Assembly: GCA_963716925.1 (NCBI GenBank)
Contig: CAVQUX010000024.1
Span: 1-64,000, forward strand
Length of the DNA: 64,000 bases
Reading direction: 5' to 3'
DNA from: DAISKN01 sp963716925
GTDB lineage: Bacteria; Acidobacteriota; Vicinamibacteria; Marinacidobacterales; SMYC01
The notes beneath the pieces are model-generated. The model was not told where the DNA came from. It ran no database searches and saw only the letters and a program-made list of their open reading frames with translations. Numbering within the stretch: position 1 is the first letter of the stretch; every line of letters begins with the position of its first letter. Below, one piece after another: positions 15,299 through 23,897 of the stretch. The translations under genes were made by a program, and so were the position numbers.

Positions 15299-17602
15299 GT
15301 GGCGGCGAACATCTCCTCATCGCGCTCGATCTCGCGGCGGAACGGGTCTCCGGGGTCCTTTCTGCCGGCGGAGCGATTGTCGGAAGTCTTCGGCGTCGTC
15401 CTGATGGCGCTCGCGCTCATGGTGGCGGTGAGCCTAGTCACCCACTCCCCGACCGACCCCGCGTGGTACTTCCACGAGACCACCTCCCGGCCCGCGGAGA
15501 ACCTGATCGGCCCGGCGGGGGCGTTCCTCTCGGAGGCCTTCCTCCAGGTCTTCGGGCTCGCGTCGTACCTCGTGGCGATCCTCGTCTTCGCGACGGGATG
15601 GAACCGCTTCTGGTTCCAGCCCATCGATTCCAAGCCGACGAAGCTCATCGGCATGGCGACGATCATCGCCTGCCTCGCGGCGCTCCTGGCGCTCGCCCTC
15701 GGAGAGATTCCGCTCTCCGGAGTTCTCACGCCCGCGGGCGGCGCCGTCGGGCAGATGCTCGCCTCGTACCTGGTGGAAGTTCTCAATCCGATGGGAGCTT
15801 TCATCCTGCTGGTGACGATGCTGTTCATCGCGATCGTCGTCGTCACCCACTGGTCGCTTTCGAGCGGATTCCGCGCGTTCCGCCTCTGGCAGAAGAAGAA
15901 GAGCGGGGAGATAGCGACCGCGTTCCACCGCTACCGGGAGACGAAGCGCAAGGAGAAGCTCCGCGAGCGCGTCGTGAAGAAGCACGCGAAGCAGGCCAAG
16001 GCGAAGCAGGAGCAGGAGGAGGAAGCGGCGGAAATCGACGAAGAAGGGGCGCCGAAGGCCGCGTCGAAAGCCCCCCTGGCGAGAAAGACGCCTTCGATCA
16101 CTCCCGAGGCCAAGCAGGAGATTCTCCCTTTCAATCCGAAGAAGGGCCGGTGGAACATGCCGCCTTTCGGGATCCTCGAGATCCGGCGCGAGGAGATCAA
16201 ACCCGACGAGAAGGACCTGATGGAGCAGGCGAAGACGCTACAGGCGCGCTCGCGGGAGTTCGCGGTCGAGGGCCAGGTGCTCCAGATCCACCCCGGGCCG
16301 GTCGTCACCACCTTCGAGTTCAAGCCCGACGCCGGAATCAAGTACAGCAAGATCACCTCTCTCGCCGACGACCTCTGCCTCGCGCTCCAGGCGGAGTCGG
16401 TTCGCATCGATCGCATCTCCGGAAAATCCACGGTCGGGATCGAGATTCCGAACCGGGTCCGCGAGACCATCGGGCTGCGCGAGCTCCTGGAGTCCGAGGA
16501 GTTCCAGGGAAGCTCGTCGCGGCTGACCCTCGCGCTGGGCAAGACCATCGACGGCGCTCCCTACATGAGCGACCTCGCGAAGATGCCGCATCTTCTCATC
16601 GCCGGCGCGACGGGAAGCGGGAAATCCGTTCTCCTCAACAGCCTCATCTGCTCCATCCTCTACAAATCCAGCCCGGACGAGGTGCGCATGATCCTGATCG
16701 ATCCCAAGCGCATCGAGCTCGGGGTCTACCAGGACATCCCCCATCTGCTCACCCCGGTCGTGACCGACTCGAAGAAGGCGAGCGAGGTCCTCAAGTGGGT
16801 GGTGTGGGAGATGGAGTGCCGGATCAAGATGCTCGCCTCCGAGGGGGTCCGGAACATCGACCAGTACAACAACATCCTCAAGGGCGCGGTCGAGGCGGGC
16901 GAGAAGAAGGAGAACGAGCGGGGCGAGCCCCTGCGTCCGCTTCCCTATGTGATGGTGGTCATCGACGAGCTCGCGGACTTGATGATGGTATCGTCCTCCG
17001 ACGTGGAGGACGCGATCACTCGTCTCGCCCAGATGGCGCGCGCCGTCGGCATTCACCTGGTTCTCGCGACCCAGAGGCCGTCGGTGGACGTCATCACCGG
17101 CATCATCAAGGCGAACTTCCCCGCCCGGATCGCGTTCCGGGTCGCCTCCAGGGTCGACTCCCGGACCATTCTCGACGGCAACGGCGCCGAGCAGCTCCTC
17201 GGCCGCGGCGACATGCTGCTGCTGCCGCCGGGATCCGCGAGGCTCCTCAGGCTCCACGGCCCCTTCGTCTCCGAAGCGGAGGTGGGCCGGCTGGTCGCGT
17301 TCTGGCGGCGCGAGGGAAAGCCCGAGTACAACGCCTCGATTCTCGAGGCCCAGGAAGCGACCGACGTCGCGGCCTACGAGAAGGACGAGATGTTCGACAA
17401 GGCGGCGCGCGTCATCGTGGAGAGCCGGGTGGCTTCCGTATCCCATCTCCAGAGGCGCCTGCGGCTCGGATACAGCCGCGCCGCCCGCATCATGGACATG
17501 CTCGAAGCGGACGGCATCGTCGGACCGAACGACGGATCGAACCGTCGGGAGGTCCTCGTGCCCAAGGACTATTTCGATGAGGTGGACCGGCAGCTCCGAT
17601 AG
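15299..17602 (+). CDS. ftsK: DNA translocase FtsK/SpoIIIE
   Basis: Membrane-anchored DNA pump that clears chromosome ends from the division septum. The 767-residue protein starts at GTG. The first 190 residues hold several hydrophobic segments; a charged linker rich in Lys/Glu follows (about 205-260). The motor has Walker A GATGSGKSVLLNS (about 434-446) and Walker B YVMVVIDELADLMM (about 550-563). The C-terminus is a winged-helix gamma domain (VSHLQRRLRLGYSRAARIMD) that reads KOPS-like sites. The gene ends 26 bases inside the start of the amidase gene, so division and cell-wall hydrolysis functions are coupled here. Confidence 0.96.
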   Translation: MAANISSSRSISRRNGSPGSFLPAERLSEVFGVVLMALALMVAVSLVTHSPTDPAWYFHETTSRPAENLIGPAGAFLSEAFLQVFGLASYLVAILVFATGWNRFWFQPIDSKPTKLIGMATIIACLAALLALALGEIPLSGVLTPAGGAVGQMLASYLVEVLNPMGAFILLVTMLFIAIVVVTHWSLSSGFRAFRLWQKKKSGEIATAFHRYRETKRKEKLRERVVKKHAKQAKAKQEQEEEAAEIDEEGAPKAASKAPLARKTPSITPEAKQEILPFNPKKGRWNMPPFGILEIRREEIKPDEKDLMEQAKTLQARSREFAVEGQVLQIHPGPVVTTFEFKPDAGIKYSKITSLADDLCLALQAESVRIDRISGKSTVGIEIPNRVRETIGLRELLESEEFQGSSSRLTLALGKTIDGAPYMSDLAKMPHLLIAGATGSGKSVLLNSLICSILYKSSPDEVRMILIDPKRIELGVYQDIPHLLTPVVTDSKKASEVLKWVVWEMECRIKMLASEGVRNIDQYNNILKGAVEAGEKKENERGEPLRPLPYVMVVIDELADLMMVSSSDVEDAITRLAQMARAVGIHLVLATQRPSVDVITGIIKANFPARIAFRVASRVDSRTILDGNGAEQLLGRGDMLLLPPGSARLLRLHGPFVSEAEVGRLVAFWRREGKPEYNASILEAQEATDVAAYEKDEMFDKAARVIVESRVASVSHLQRRLRLGYSRAARIMDMLEADGIVGPNDGSNRREVLVPKDYFDEVDRQLR

Positions 17603-19445
17603 ATCCGCGCTCGGCCTGCTCGCCCTCCTGATCTCGATGGGAGGGGCGGCCGAGGGGGCGCAGGCGTCCGCCCGCAAGCTCTATGACGACGCCCAGGCCG
17701 CGGAGACCCGCCTGCAGCAGTCGAAAGCCAAGACGGCGAAGAAGAGCGAATGGGTGCGCGTCGCCCGGATGTACCGCTCGGTCGTCGTCTCTCATCCCCA
17801 GAGCGGATACTCCGACGACGCCCTCTTCTTCGAAGGAGAGATTTACCGCGAGGTGTATCGGCGCTTCGACGACGAAGAAGCCCTCGACCGCTCGCTCGAC
17901 TGCTACCTCCAGCTCGCGACCGGGTATCCCTCGAGCAAGTGGGCCGCGCGCGCCCGCCTCAACCGCGGCAAGGTCCAGCTCGAGCGCCGCGCCGAGCGCA
18001 AGAGCGCCTCCACCGAGCTCGAAAAGGTCCTCGACGACTTTCCGGGCACTCCCGAAGCCGCCGAGGCCCGGCGGCTCCTCGACGACATGGCCCCGCCCCG
18101 GCGCGCCGCCGCCGCGGCCGCGCCCGAGCGTGAGCCGGAGCGAGAGACGTTCCCGAGCGGCATCGTGGGAGTGCGCAACATCCGGCAATGGACGGGAACC
18201 GAGTACACCCGGATCGTGATCGACCTCGACGACGAGGTGAAGTACACGGAGGGAAGCGTCAAGGACCCGGCCCGCATCTATTTCGACCTCCTCGGCTCAC
18301 GGGTCACCAAGGACCTCGCCTCGAAGATCTTTCCCGTCGGCGACGGGTTCCTGCAGCAGATTCGGGTCGGCCAGAACAAATCCGACGTGGTGAGGGTCGT
18401 TCTCGACTTCCAGAACCTGAGCGAGTACAACGTTTTCACCCTTCCCGATCCCTACCGGCTGGTCGTCGATATCCTGGGAAAAGCGCCGACCGAGCCTGCG
18501 GCGGCGGCGCCCCCGATCGAAGTCGCTGAGACCTCTCCCGCCGAGCTCCCCGCCGAGGAGGTGCGGGAGCCGATGCCCGCGGCGCCCATTCTGATTGTTG
18601 CGGAGACCCCGCCGCCCCCGGAGCCCGAGCCCGCGCCCGCCGCCGCCACGCCCGACATCATTCGAGTCCCGCCGCCGCCGAGGAAGGACGGCTATTCGAT
18701 CGTCCAGCAGCTCGGCCTCTCCGCGTCGAGGGTAGTGATCGACCCCGGCCACGGAGGTCACGACCCGGGAACCATGAACAAGAGCGGCCTTCGCGAAAAG
18801 GACGTGGTCCTCGACGTCGCCCAACGCCTGCGGAAGCTCCTGGAGAAGGACGGCTTCGAAGTGGTGATGACCCGCGACAAGGACGTCTTCATCCCCCTCG
18901 AGGAGCGCACCGCCATCGCGAACTCCAAGGGCGCCGACCTCTTTCTCTCCATCCACGTGAACGCCGCCCGGAGCACCAAACCGCGGGGCACGGAGACCTA
19001 CTTCCTGAACCTCGCGACCACGCCCGACGCGGAAGAGGTCGCCGCCCGGGAGAACGCGGTCACCACCCGGAGGGTCAACGAGCTCCAGAGCATCCTTCAG
19101 AAGGTCCTGAACAACGAGAAGATCACGGAGTCGCGGGAGCTCGCGAGCCGGGTGCAGACCTCGCTCTCGTCCGAGCTCTACACGTCGGCCGCGGATCCTC
19201 GAAACCGCGGAGTCAAGACGGCGCCGTTCTACGTTCTGCTCGGCGCGCAGATGCCTTCGGTCCTGGTCGAGGTCGCCTACCTGACGAACCGCAGGGACGC
19301 GGAGCTTCTGGGTGACTCGGCGTTCCGCCAGAAGTTGGCGGAGTCGATCGCGGTCGGGGTCCGCGGCTACCAGAACTCCCTGGCGCGAACCACGAGCACC
19401 GAGGGAGCGGGATGGCGGGTCGCCGGGAAGGAACAGCCGCGCTAA
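17577..19445 (+). CDS. N-acetylmuramoyl-L-alanine amidase with TPR-like and AMIN domains
   Basis: A 622-residue exported protein. After the signal peptide (LGLLALLISMGGAAEGAQA) comes a helical TPR/YbgF-like region (about 30-170). Next is an AMIN-type beta domain (VRNIRQWTGTEYTRIVIDLD; DPYRLVVDILGK; about 195-305), which in relatives binds peptidoglycan at the septum. A Pro/Glu-rich linker leads to the amidase_3 domain (VVIDPGHGGHDPG with zinc His; REKDVVLDVA with zinc Glu; FLSIHVNA; VLVEVAYLTN). It cleaves the stem peptide from glycan strands, splitting daughter cells. The 26-bp overlap with ftsK supports a division role. The TPR-like N-terminal extension is longer than in AmiC. Confidence 0.92.
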   Translation: MRWTGSSDRSALGLLALLISMGGAAEGAQASARKLYDDAQAAETRLQQSKAKTAKKSEWVRVARMYRSVVVSHPQSGYSDDALFFEGEIYREVYRRFDDEEALDRSLDCYLQLATGYPSSKWAARARLNRGKVQLERRAERKSASTELEKVLDDFPGTPEAAEARRLLDDMAPPRRAAAAAAPEREPERETFPSGIVGVRNIRQWTGTEYTRIVIDLDDEVKYTEGSVKDPARIYFDLLGSRVTKDLASKIFPVGDGFLQQIRVGQNKSDVVRVVLDFQNLSEYNVFTLPDPYRLVVDILGKAPTEPAAAAPPIEVAETSPAELPAEEVREPMPAAPILIVAETPPPPEPEPAPAAATPDIIRVPPPPRKDGYSIVQQLGLSASRVVIDPGHGGHDPGTMNKSGLREKDVVLDVAQRLRKLLEKDGFEVVMTRDKDVFIPLEERTAIANSKGADLFLSIHVNAARSTKPRGTETYFLNLATTPDAEEVAARENAVTTRRVNELQSILQKVLNNEKITESRELASRVQTSLSSELYTSAADPRNRGVKTAPFYVLLGAQMPSVLVEVAYLTNRRDAELLGDSAFRQKLAESIAVGVRGYQNSLARTTSTEGAGWRVAGKEQPR

Positions 19446-19453
19446 ACTGATTC

Positions 19454-19756
19454 GTGCTCCTCGATCTTCTCGCGCGGCTTCCTCACGCTCTTCCCATTCT
19501 CTTCGCTCTGCAGCCGACGGACGACGGCATCAAGTACTTTACGCTCCGGGACCCGGGGCCCGAGCGGAACCTCGCTTGGTTCGTTCTCAACGCGTTCTTC
19601 TTGATCGCCGTGGCGCTCGCGGTCACCATCGCCGTCGGAGTCGCCTTCGGGACGTTCCGCGTCTGGCTCCTGGAGAAGTACCCGAACAATCGCTTCAACG
19701 GCGTGCCCGAGGACGACCCGGGCGAGACGTTCCGCCTGCGGGATTCCAGCAAGTAG
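19454..19756 (+). CDS. Small membrane protein of unknown function
   Basis: A 100-residue protein starting at GTG eight bases after the amidase stop. It has a hydrophobic N-terminal stretch, a strong transmembrane helix at about residues 43-67 (WFVLNAFFLIAVALAVTIAV), and a cytosolic-looking tail RVWLLEKYPNNRFNG. I do not recognise a family. Position suggests translation coupled to the ftsK-amidase genes, but no separate ribosome site is obvious. Confidence 0.6.
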   Translation: MLLDLLARLPHALPILFALQPTDDGIKYFTLRDPGPERNLAWFVLNAFFLIAVALAVTIAVGVAFGTFRVWLLEKYPNNRFNGVPEDDPGETFRLRDSSK

Positions 19757-19779
19757 CAACGCAGGGAAGATTCTTTCAA

Positions 19780-19921
19780 CGCAAAGGCGCAAAGACGCCA
19801 AGACGCAAAGAAGAAAATCACGGGGGGATGGGGAGAGCCCGGGGACAGAGAAAATCCAAACCTATCTCCCCCTTTGTCTTGGAATTTTCTTTGCGTCTTT
19901 GCGCCTTTGCGTCTTGGCGTT
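19780..19921. repeat. Intergenic inverted pair of CGCAAAG-type modular repeats
   Basis: The left arm (19780-19818) and right arm (19884-19921, reverse complement) are built of the same 8-9 base units: CGCAAAGG, CGCAAAGA, CGCCAAGA, CGCAAAGAA. The unit order is shuffled between arms. About 65 bp of unrelated sequence separates them. They lie between the small membrane gene and the convergent J-domain gene and could form a long imperfect hairpin. The same motif type recurs between genes in many environmental genomes (recollection, not searched). Confidence 0.75.
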
Positions 19922-19938
19922 TGATTCTTGTTTTCCCG

Positions 19939-20499
19939 TCAGGAATACACGACGCGGATGCGCGCTCGCACGCTCGTCCCGTCGCCGGCGCGGGCCTGGA
20001 CCACGTCGCCCGACTCCGCGCCCGCGGGAATCCGAAAGCGAATCCTCTCGCGCGCTCGGACGACGCGCTCCCCGCGGCACGAGGGGCACCATCCGTAGAA
20101 GCCGAAGCCGCTTCCGCCGCAATCCCCGCAAGCGGCGTCCCTCGCCACCTCGAGAACCGCTTCACCTCCAAGCACCGCCTCCCGCTCGCTCAGCAGGATG
20201 TCGAGCTCGAAGGGCTCCACCCGGGGCGGGCGCGCGAAGACCTCGCGGAACGCGGGAATGGGCTCCTCGAATCCGCCGGTCCACGAAACGGGGACGGACA
20301 GGCTCCGGGCTCCGTCGTAGCGGCGGCGCTTCTCCGGGTCGGACAGGATCTCGTAGGCCTGCTGGACCTCGCGGAACCGCTCGACATCACCCGGCCGACC
20401 GCTGTCGGGGTGGAACTCGCGGGCGAGTCGACGATAAGCCGCCTTGATCTCGCTCTCGCTGGCCTCCGCCGGAACGCCCAGAATCTCGTAGTAGCTCAC
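19939..20499 (-). CDS. DnaJ-like J-domain protein with one zinc-finger pair
   Basis: A 186-residue co-chaperone-like protein starting at GTG 20499, which overlaps the TGA of the cyclase gene (GTGA). The N-terminus is a J domain (YYEILGVPAEASESEIKAAY, then REFHPDSG with the HPD motif that stimulates Hsp70). The middle region is short; a compact zinc motif CGDCGGSGFGFYGWCPSCRG replaces the four repeats of full DnaJ, followed by a beta-rich end (RIRFRIPAGAESGDVVQARA). It is shorter than DnaJ or CbpA, so a specialised Hsp70 partner is likely. It is the last gene of the Fic-like/cyclase/J run. Confidence 0.85.
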   Translation of the reverse strand: MSYYEILGVPAEASESEIKAAYRRLAREFHPDSGRPGDVERFREVQQAYEILSDPEKRRRYDGARSLSVPVSWTGGFEEPIPAFREVFARPPRVEPFELDILLSEREAVLGGEAVLEVARDAACGDCGGSGFGFYGWCPSCRGERVVRARERIRFRIPAGAESGDVVQARAGDGTSVRARIRVVYS

Positions 20500-22595
20500 G
20501 CGTGCTTCGCCACCACGCGGTTCCGCCCGAGGTGCTTCGCCTCGTAGAGCGCCTCGTCGGCGGCTTTCAGAAGGGACTCGGCGTCGGCGGCGTCCGCGGG
20601 AAAGAGAGCCGCGCCGATGCTCACCGTCACCTGCTTTCGCGGCCCACCGGGATGGATCGGAGCGCCGGCGACGGATTCCCGAAGCCTCTCCGCGGATTCC
20701 AGCGCGCCGCGGGCGGTCACGTTCGGAAGCAGGATCACGAACTCCTCGCCCCCGAAGCGGGCGAGGACGTCCGCTTTCCGAAGCGCTCCCGAAAGAACCT
20801 CGGCCACCTTCTTGAGAACCAGGTCCCCCATCGCGTGGCCGTAGGTGTCGTTGAAGCTCTTGAAGTGGTCGATATCGGCCAGGAGCAGACCCAGGCTCGA
20901 GGAGCTCCGGTCGCAGCGCGCGAGCTCGCGCGCGAAGGCGGAGTCGAAGTATCGTCGGTTGAACAGACCGGTGAGCCCGTCGGTCGCGGCGAGGTTCTGG
21001 ACGCGCTCGTGAACGATGGCGTTCTCGAGCACCACCGCCGCCTGGTTGCAGTAGATGCGCAGGAGTCGCAGCTCGCGGGCGGTGAAGGACTCCCCCGGCC
21101 GGGTCAGAAGGAGAGCTCCGGAAACGCGCTTCTGTGCCTTCAGCGGAACCGCGAGGAAGCTCGCTCCTGCCGTCGATTTCTCCCTGGTGTCGAGGATCGG
21201 CATTCCGGACCGCCGCTCCATGCGAATCGCGAGAGGCTCTTCCCGCGCGCGCAGAACCCATCCCGCCCAGGTCGGGGCTTCGAGGGAGAACCGGCTCCCG
21301 AGGAGATCCTTCCGATATCCTTCGGCCACGACCACGGTGAAGTGCTCTTTGCCTTCCTCCCGCAGACAGACGGCGCAGGTCTCGAACCTCGAGACGTCGC
21401 GCGCGTAGGCGACCATGTGATCGAGAAGCTCCCCGAGCCGGGTCGTAGCCGAGAGGCCCTCGCTCGCTTTGAGCAGCTCCTTGAGCTCGAGCTCCTCCAC
21501 CTGCTTCTGGGCCTGCTGCCGGAAGAGGGCCTGGGTCTCCTTCATCTGCTGCGCCACCGAGCGCAGGAGCTCGCGGCGCTCGGAATCGAAATGCTCATGG
21601 GATTCGTGGTGCGCGACCAGGACCCACGGAGGCTCGTCCCAGATGCGAATGGGCGCCGCCACGATCGACGCCGCCGATTCCGGCTTCGGAAGCCAGGGAA
21701 GACGCGGGCTCTCGCGGGAGGCGGCGATGACCACCTCCCGGTCGCTGCGAAGCACTTCCGCGAGGATCGAGCCTTTGAGCGGGAACCGGCGGCTCTCGAG
21801 ATCGTCGTCGACGCGGGCGCCGAGTCGCACCCAGAAGGAGCTCTCATCCGCCGACACCTGGAGGAGAACCGCATCCGCCGCCCGAGTTCCCGTTCTCGCG
21901 AGGACGAGAAGGGGCGACAGGTGGCTCTCGAGCCTCTGCAGATGCTCGGCGCGCTGCGCTCTCAGTCCATCTTCGCTCAGGGGGGAAACGGCTTCATCCT
22001 CCTCCGGCCCCGAGAGCTGCCGCAGCCCGGCGTCGAGGCGCAGAAGACGGTCCTCCGCCCTCTCCGCGCGCTCGCGCTCGGCGCGCTCCATGTAGTTGAA
22101 GCCGACGACCGCGAGGAGAAACAGCATCGCCACCCGCATGAGGTCGGTCACCGGAACCCCGGGATGGAAGAAAGCGTTCGCGATCTCGAGCGAGAGGACC
22201 GCCGCCACCAGGACCACCACCAGGCGGCGCGGGAACGCGACCGACGCCAGACCGCCGAGGACGAGATAGAGACCCTGCCAGTGGGAGCGCGCCCCGCCCG
22301 TCAACTGCACCACGAGGTTGACCCCGCAGGTGAGGAGGAGCAGGAGCGAGAGCTCGTCGAGAAACGAATGGTGCTTTCCCGCGTATCGGAACGCCGCATG
22401 CGCCAGGCCGACGATGAGCGCTGCGAGATAGACGAGCCGCAGGAGGTCGAGAGGCTCCATGCCCCGGCCGAGAACGATGGGAGGCTCGTCGAGAAAGAGG
22501 CCGGCGCCGCTCGTGATCAGGATGAAGATCAGAACGGCGAGCGTCGAAGCGCCGCGCATCCGCCCCGCCGGGACCGCGAGCGCGTGCGTCGTCAT
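20496..22595 (-). CDS. Membrane diguanylate cyclase with GAF-like sensor regions
   Basis: A 699-residue protein. Residues about 10-175 contain several hydrophobic helices, then a coiled-coil-like charged stretch (MERAERERAERAEDRL) and two regions resembling GAF domains (about 225-360 and 390-530). The GGDEF domain ends the protein, with LFNRRYFD, LLADIDHFKSFNDTYGHAMGD and active-site RFGGEEFVILLPN. An RKAD inhibitory I-site lies five residues before GGEEF, so product inhibition is expected. It makes cyclic di-GMP from GTP. ATG 22595 overlaps the stop of the Fic-like gene (ATGA). Confidence 0.92.
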   Translation of the reverse strand: MTTHALAVPAGRMRGASTLAVLIFILITSGAGLFLDEPPIVLGRGMEPLDLLRLVYLAALIVGLAHAAFRYAGKHHSFLDELSLLLLLTCGVNLVVQLTGGARSHWQGLYLVLGGLASVAFPRRLVVVLVAAVLSLEIANAFFHPGVPVTDLMRVAMLFLLAVVGFNYMERAERERAERAEDRLLRLDAGLRQLSGPEEDEAVSPLSEDGLRAQRAEHLQRLESHLSPLLVLARTGTRAADAVLLQVSADESSFWVRLGARVDDDLESRRFPLKGSILAEVLRSDREVVIAASRESPRLPWLPKPESAASIVAAPIRIWDEPPWVLVAHHESHEHFDSERRELLRSVAQQMKETQALFRQQAQKQVEELELKELLKASEGLSATTRLGELLDHMVAYARDVSRFETCAVCLREEGKEHFTVVVAEGYRKDLLGSRFSLEAPTWAGWVLRAREEPLAIRMERRSGMPILDTREKSTAGASFLAVPLKAQKRVSGALLLTRPGESFTARELRLLRIYCNQAAVVLENAIVHERVQNLAATDGLTGLFNRRYFDSAFARELARCDRSSSSLGLLLADIDHFKSFNDTYGHAMGDLVLKKVAEVLSGALRKADVLARFGGEEFVILLPNVTARGALESAERLRESVAGAPIHPGGPRKQVTVSIGAALFPADAADAESLLKAADEALYEAKHLGRNRVVAKHA

Positions 22596-23299
22596 CCGCC
22601 CGCTCCCGGAGTACTCTCGATCGCGCCCAGAGCCCGGGAAAGGGCCGCGGAGAACCTTTCGACCAGCGGACCGGTGTCGAAGAGGAACGCCCGTTCGACC
22701 TCGCCGCGAACCGCTTCCGCCTCCTCGAACGCCAGGCTCACGGGAGGATAGCCGTCGACGCACGAGAAGAAGCTGAGGAAGAGGTGCGCCGTCCGGAAGT
22801 TCCCCCGCTCGAAGGGCGCGATCTCGAGAAAACGGGGAAACCAGAGGGCCATCCGCTCCGCGGGAAACATCCCGCGGCCGCTGTCTCCATGCAGCCAGTC
22901 GAGGAGGTTCTGGAGCCTCGACTCGATGAACCGGGCGGAGAGCAAGCGGGCGTTCTGGAACTGGGGAGCGAGATCCGTCGAGCGAATCTCTCCTCCCGAG
23001 GGAGGGCTCGAGAGCCGATGCACCTCGCGAATGAGCCCGAGATCGATCTCCTTGCCCGAACCGGCCGTCCTCTCGATGAGCGACAGCGCCTCGAAAGCGG
23101 CGTCGAAGATCGCGCTGTCTTTCTCCAAGGAAGCCGCCCCGGTGAGCCGGAGGGTCTCCTGGACCGAGCGCTCTCGAAGCCCCTGGAGCCCGATTTGCCA
23201 GCGCTCCGCCGGCAGATCCTTCAATCGGGCGAGCCGGCGCTCCAGAGAATATCCGGGCGCCTCCCGCCCCGAGGCGGAGTAGATCGGTAGCTCCGGCAT
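22592..23299 (-). CDS. Fic-domain-like protein lacking the catalytic histidine
   Basis: A 235-residue protein with the Fic layout: an N-terminal helical part, LIREVHRLSSPPSGGEIRS, FIESRLQNLLDWLHGD, then the active-loop region. Where active Fic enzymes have HPFxxGNGR, this reads APFERGNFR (about residues 161-169): the catalytic His is Ala and the second Gly is Phe. The flanking FLEI and GYPPVSL are normal. AMP transfer by the usual mechanism is therefore unlikely; it may be a regulatory or binding pseudo-enzyme. It precedes the cyclase gene with a four-base overlap and follows an XRE regulator by 78 nt. Confidence 0.7.
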   Translation of the reverse strand: MPELPIYSASGREAPGYSLERRLARLKDLPAERWQIGLQGLRERSVQETLRLTGAASLEKDSAIFDAAFEALSLIERTAGSGKEIDLGLIREVHRLSSPPSGGEIRSTDLAPQFQNARLLSARFIESRLQNLLDWLHGDSGRGMFPAERMALWFPRFLEIAPFERGNFRTAHLFLSFFSCVDGYPPVSLAFEEAEAVRGEVERAFLFDTGPLVERFSAALSRALGAIESTPGAGG

Positions 23300-23377
23300 G
23301 TCCTGATCTGACTGAATTCTACCTTAACGGGGGGGATAAGGCGGGGTCGGGGCAGTCTTTTCGAGGCCGCCGGGAAA

Positions 23378-23752
23378 TCACATCGCCGCGGCCCTCGGGA
23401 GCCTGCCCGCGCCTTTTTCCAGGTGCTGGCCGACCCGCTCCACCACATGGAGGATCTCCATCTGGAGACGCGGGTCCCGGGAGATACGGCCGAACGCGCG
23501 GAGCAGTCGGTGCTCCTTCGGACCGAGGCTGTCTTCCTCCATCGGCGTTTCGACCGCTCCCACGAAGTAGCTCACGGGAACCTCGAGCGCTCTAGCGATC
23601 TTCAGCATCCACTCCAGCGAGATCTTCCGGCGCCCGAGCTCGAAGTTCGTGAGGGCGCCTTGAGAAATGCCGATTCGACGGGCCAGGTCTTTCTGTTTGA
23701 TGCCTTGCTCCAATCGGACTTTGCGGATGCGTTGCCCGATCTTCTTGAACAT
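23378..23752 (-). CDS. XRE-family transcriptional regulator
   Basis: A 124-residue protein with an N-terminal lambda-repressor-like HTH (IGQRIRKVRLEQGIKQKDLA, RRIGISQGALTNFELGRRKI) and a short helical C-terminal tail. GAAAGGGG precedes ATG 23752 as ribosome site. Located upstream of the Fic-like/cyclase/J genes on the same strand, it may regulate them and itself; a TTGACA-containing promoter candidate lies 57-87 bp upstream. Confidence 0.85.
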   Translation of the reverse strand: MFKKIGQRIRKVRLEQGIKQKDLARRIGISQGALTNFELGRRKISLEWMLKIARALEVPVSYFVGAVETPMEEDSLGPKEHRLLRAFGRISRDPRLQMEILHVVERVGQHLEKGAGRLPRAAAM

Positions 23753-23808
23753 GAAGAAACCCCTTTCGCACGGTGACTTACTTCCAGGTTGTCGGGGTTA
23801 GGGTGCGC

Positions 23809-23839
23809 ATATTCTCGATCGGCAACGTCACGGTGTCAA
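23809..23839 (-). promoter_or_regulatory. Candidate sigma-70-type promoter for the XRE gene
   Basis: On the minus strand TTGACA (23839-23834) is followed after 19 bases by GAATAT (23814-23809), or after 18 by AGAATA. The -35 is perfect but spacing is long. It is the only such pair in the 145-bp gap between the HAD gene's end and the XRE start. Confidence 0.4.
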
Positions 23840-23897
23840 CAGGAAAACTGCAGCTCGAGGACCCCCGCCTCTCCGGCGGAGCATTTCGTGACGGCGC

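Noticed and set aside
15270..15301. Short tandem GGTGAC-like units between RNase J and ftsK
   Set aside because: Only two to three imperfect 8-base units, containing the ftsK ribosome site; too short to call a repeat.
15463..17580. 705-codon frame overlapping ftsK in another phase
   Set aside because: Arg/Gly/Pro-rich translation without domain features; ftsK fits the family along its whole length.
19780..19921. CGCAAAG repeats as a CRISPR array
   Set aside because: Units are 8-9 bases, contiguous and inverted, with no regular spacers and no cas genes.
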